8,202 bases of DNA from assembly GCA_017385345.1 (NCBI GenBank), contig JAFNRY010000276.1, forward strand, positions 1 through 8,202. Direction: 5' to 3'. Under the pieces are notes generated by a model, which ran no database searches, was not told the DNA's origin, and saw only the letters and a program-made list of their open reading frames with translations. The stretch's first letter is position 1. Each line of letters begins with the position of its first letter. This stretch comes from Kiritimatiellia bacterium (lineage in GTDB: Bacteria; Verrucomicrobiota; Kiritimatiellia; RFP12; UBA1067). Below are positions 6,916 to 8,202 of this stretch, in pieces. Position numbers and translations under genes: made by a program.

Positions 6916-6974
6916 TTTCACGTGACTGAAACAAGGAACCAACCAAACAAGCAACAAAGCGGGGAAAAACGACA
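6916..6974 (+). promoter_or_regulatory. Intergenic leader before exbB: 8-bp palindrome followed by a T-free stretch
   Basis: Right after the stop of the small TPR gene lies TCACGTGA at 6918-6925, a perfect 8-bp palindrome, within a looser TTTCA/TGAAA pair (6916-6920 and 6927-6931). From 6928 to 6975 there are 48 consecutive bases without a T, rich in A and C. Such RNA would be nearly unstructured and could aid ribosome loading, since the only Shine-Dalgarno-like motif is GGGGA at 6961-6965, 9 nt before ATG. I see no TATAAT-like box, so the gene is probably read from the upstream promoter. Confidence 0.4.
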
Positions 6975-7796
6975 ATGAGCAAGTTCGGAATGAATCTCTC
7001 CAAGATGGCGCTGGCAGCGGCCGCGGTCGCGGCGCCGGTATGCGCGGCTCTCGCGGCAGGCGAACTCACCGGCGAGGACGGACAGACCGTAAGCGCGAAC
7101 GCGGCTTCCGGGTCCGCGCCGTCCAAGTCCGCCGGATTCATGGACATCGTCTTCGGCGACGACACGGGCATAGTGGGCACGCTCCTCTGGTTTGCGCTCT
7201 TCGCGGACGGGATTCTCGCCATATATTTCTGCATAGACAGCTCCATACTGATAAAGACCGAGAAGCTCATGCCCGCGCGCCTGCTCGACCAGGTGCAGAA
7301 GGCGATGGGCGAAGGGGACATAGTGGCGGCGATGTCCGCCTGCCAGAACTTCCCGTCGGCCATGTCGAACATCCTCATTGCCGCGTTCCAGCACATCGAA
7401 GAGGGCTTCGACGTGATCCAGGAAGCCGTGACGGCGGCGTCGGATCTCGAGCAGGAGAAGCTTTCGCAGAGGCTGCAGTGGATTTCCGTTTGCTCGAACC
7501 TTGGTCCGTCGCTCGGCCTTCTTGGCACGGTGCAAGGCATGATCCTTACATTCGAGAAGCTGGCCACCGGCGCCGCCGGCGACGCCTCGATGCTGGCAAG
7601 CTCCATCGGCCAGGCCCTGTGGACGACCGCCGGAGGCCTCATCGTCTCCATCCCGTCCATCGCGGCGTACTATTCGCTGCGCAACAACGCCAACCGGCGC
7701 ATTCTGAAGATGACGGCGGTGACGATGGAGTTCCTCAACGGTCTTCGCAACGTCGAGGTCGCCGCCGAGGGAGAAGACGCCGGCGCGGACGCCTGA
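6975..7796 (+). CDS. exbB: MotA/TolQ/ExbB proton channel family protein with exported N-terminal extension
   Basis: This is the proton-conducting subunit of an inner-membrane motor that uses the proton motive force to energise outer-membrane or envelope processes. The protein has 273 aa. Residues 1-28 look like a signal peptide ('MALAAAAVAAPVCAALAAG'), followed by a Gly/Ser/Ala-rich linker to about 55; this extended form is known among ExbB proteins. Membrane segments are at about 65-87, 168-192 and 208-234. The family signatures are clear: 'SLGLLGTVQGMILTFEKLA' (Thr185) and 'IGQALWTTAGGLIVSIPSIAAYY' (Thr217/Thr218, Pro227), with the long cytoplasmic loop between segments 1 and 2. Asp78 falls inside the first membrane segment. 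The ExbD partner starts 13 nt downstream. Sequence alone does not separate ExbB from TolQ; the symbol is given because of the long form and ExbD neighbour. Confidence 0.93.
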   Translation: MSKFGMNLSKMALAAAAVAAPVCAALAAGELTGEDGQTVSANAASGSAPSKSAGFMDIVFGDDTGIVGTLLWFALFADGILAIYFCIDSSILIKTEKLMPARLLDQVQKAMGEGDIVAAMSACQNFPSAMSNILIAAFQHIEEGFDVIQEAVTAASDLEQEKLSQRLQWISVCSNLGPSLGLLGTVQGMILTFEKLATGAAGDASMLASSIGQALWTTAGGLIVSIPSIAAYYSLRNNANRRILKMTAVTMEFLNGLRNVEVAAEGEDAGADA

Positions 7797-7800
7797 GGAG
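7795..7800 (+). promoter_or_regulatory. Ribosome binding site of the ExbD-family gene
   Basis: GAGGAG begins within the TGA stop of the ExbB gene (7794-7796) and ends 9 nt before ATG 7810. This selects that ATG and suggests coupled synthesis of the two motor subunits. Confidence 0.75.
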
Positions 7801-7809
7801 CGCGTCTCG

Positions 7810-8202
7810 ATGGCAAGAAAGCAGCAAAGCAATCCGCAGCTCGACATGACGCCGATGATCGACGTCGTCTTCGAGTTGATCATCTTCTTCGTCGTGACGC
7901 TCACCGAAGCCCAGAAGAAGGACGAGACCATCGAGCTCGAGACGGGGCGCCACGGCATCGTCCTCACTCCGGAGGAGCTGCCGCCGGAGCATATGCAGAT
8001 CGACATAGCGAGCGTGGACAGGCGCGGCAGGCGTCTCGCCGTCCCGCGCATCTCCATGGGCGACAGGGAAATGACCAAGGAGCAGGTTTACGAGCGCGTC
8101 AGGGCGAGATACGAAAAACTCGGCCGCGAATTCCCCGTGCTCATACGCGCCGACTTCGAGACGCCGCACAGCGCGGTCAGGGACGTCATGGACGCGTGCA
8201 CC
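7810..8202 (+). CDS. exbD: ExbD/TolR-family biopolymer transport protein (3' truncated)
   Basis: An uninterrupted frame runs from ATG 7810 to the window edge, 131 codons, with no stop seen; about 10-20 residues are probably missing compared with the usual length near 140. A short cytoplasmic N-terminus ('MARKQQSNPQLDMTP') precedes one membrane segment at about 16-32 ('MIDVVFELIIFFVVTL') carrying the essential family aspartate, Asp18. The remainder is the periplasmic TolR/ExbD domain, closing with 'FPVLIRADFETPHSAVRDVMDACT', which matches the family's conserved 'v.iraD....y..v..vmd' ending. The protein works as a dimer inside the ExbB pentamer and converts proton flow into movement of a periplasm-spanning partner (TonB or TolA type), not seen in this window. 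Glu22, inside the membrane segment, is unusual; a hydrophobic or Gln residue is common there. ExbD and TolR cannot be told apart from the sequence. Confidence 0.92.
   Translation, partial: MARKQQSNPQLDMTPMIDVVFELIIFFVVTLTEAQKKDETIELETGRHGIVLTPEELPPEHMQIDIASVDRRGRRLAVPRISMGDREMTKEQVYERVRARYEKLGREFPVLIRADFETPHSAVRDVMDACT

Noticed and set aside
665..7796. All visible stop codons are TGA; possible reassigned TGA
   Set aside because: TGA is the commonest stop at high GC, each true TGA is followed closely by a ribosome site or promoter and a new start, and tryptophan is encoded by TGG throughout.
4577..8078. Series of minus-strand open frames of 361, 437 and 386 codons opposite the TPR and exbB genes
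   Set aside because: They are mirror frames caused by codon bias at high GC. They are Arg/Leu-rich, lack family motifs, and run across junctions of well-supported + strand genes.

Overview
The window is a GC-rich bacterial segment in which every supported gene lies on the + strand. Gene style suggests a Gram-negative member of the PVC group: large Sec-exported TPR proteins sit directly upstream of an ExbB/ExbD pair, next to a secreted GH31 glycosidase. A Kiritimatiellota-, Lentisphaerota- or Verrucomicrobiota-like gut or sediment bacterium would fit. This placement is inferred from gene style only and no marker gene is present.

Region 1 (1-2912) holds the 3' part of a LysR-type regulator and, 10 nt downstream, an exported glycoside hydrolase family 31 enzyme. 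The enzyme has a compact PA14-like insert and resembles alpha-xylosidases acting on plant glycans. It stops right after the end of the proximal beta-domain, so it lacks the usual distal C-terminal domain.

Region 2 (2913-8202) is an envelope operon. A perfect extended -10 box (TGATATAAT) overlaps the GH31 stop codon and predicts a transcript that begins on the A of the next ATG, i.e. a leaderless mRNA. The first gene is a very long exported TPR-type protein, about 1071 aa when reconstructed. In this sequence it is split into two overlapping reading frames by what looks like one missing G near 4674-4676. Its stop overlaps (ATGA) the start of a second, small exported protein with a short beta-rich N-terminus and a TPR-like helical C-terminus. 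After a 59-nt intergenic stretch that is almost free of T come a MotA/TolQ/ExbB-family proton channel with an exported N-terminal extension and an ExbD/TolR-family partner that runs off the window end.

The likely joint role is a proton-motive-force-driven envelope machine: the ExbB/ExbD motor in the inner membrane, with two periplasmic helical-repeat proteins as scaffold or coupling factors for outer-membrane transport or envelope integrity. GH31 and LysR look like a separate carbohydrate-use unit, although GH31 and the TPR gene are immediate neighbours in the same reading frame. I saw no tRNA, rRNA, CRISPR array, insertion sequence or convincing rho-independent terminator. Genes cover nearly everything; the longest gap is 59 nt.
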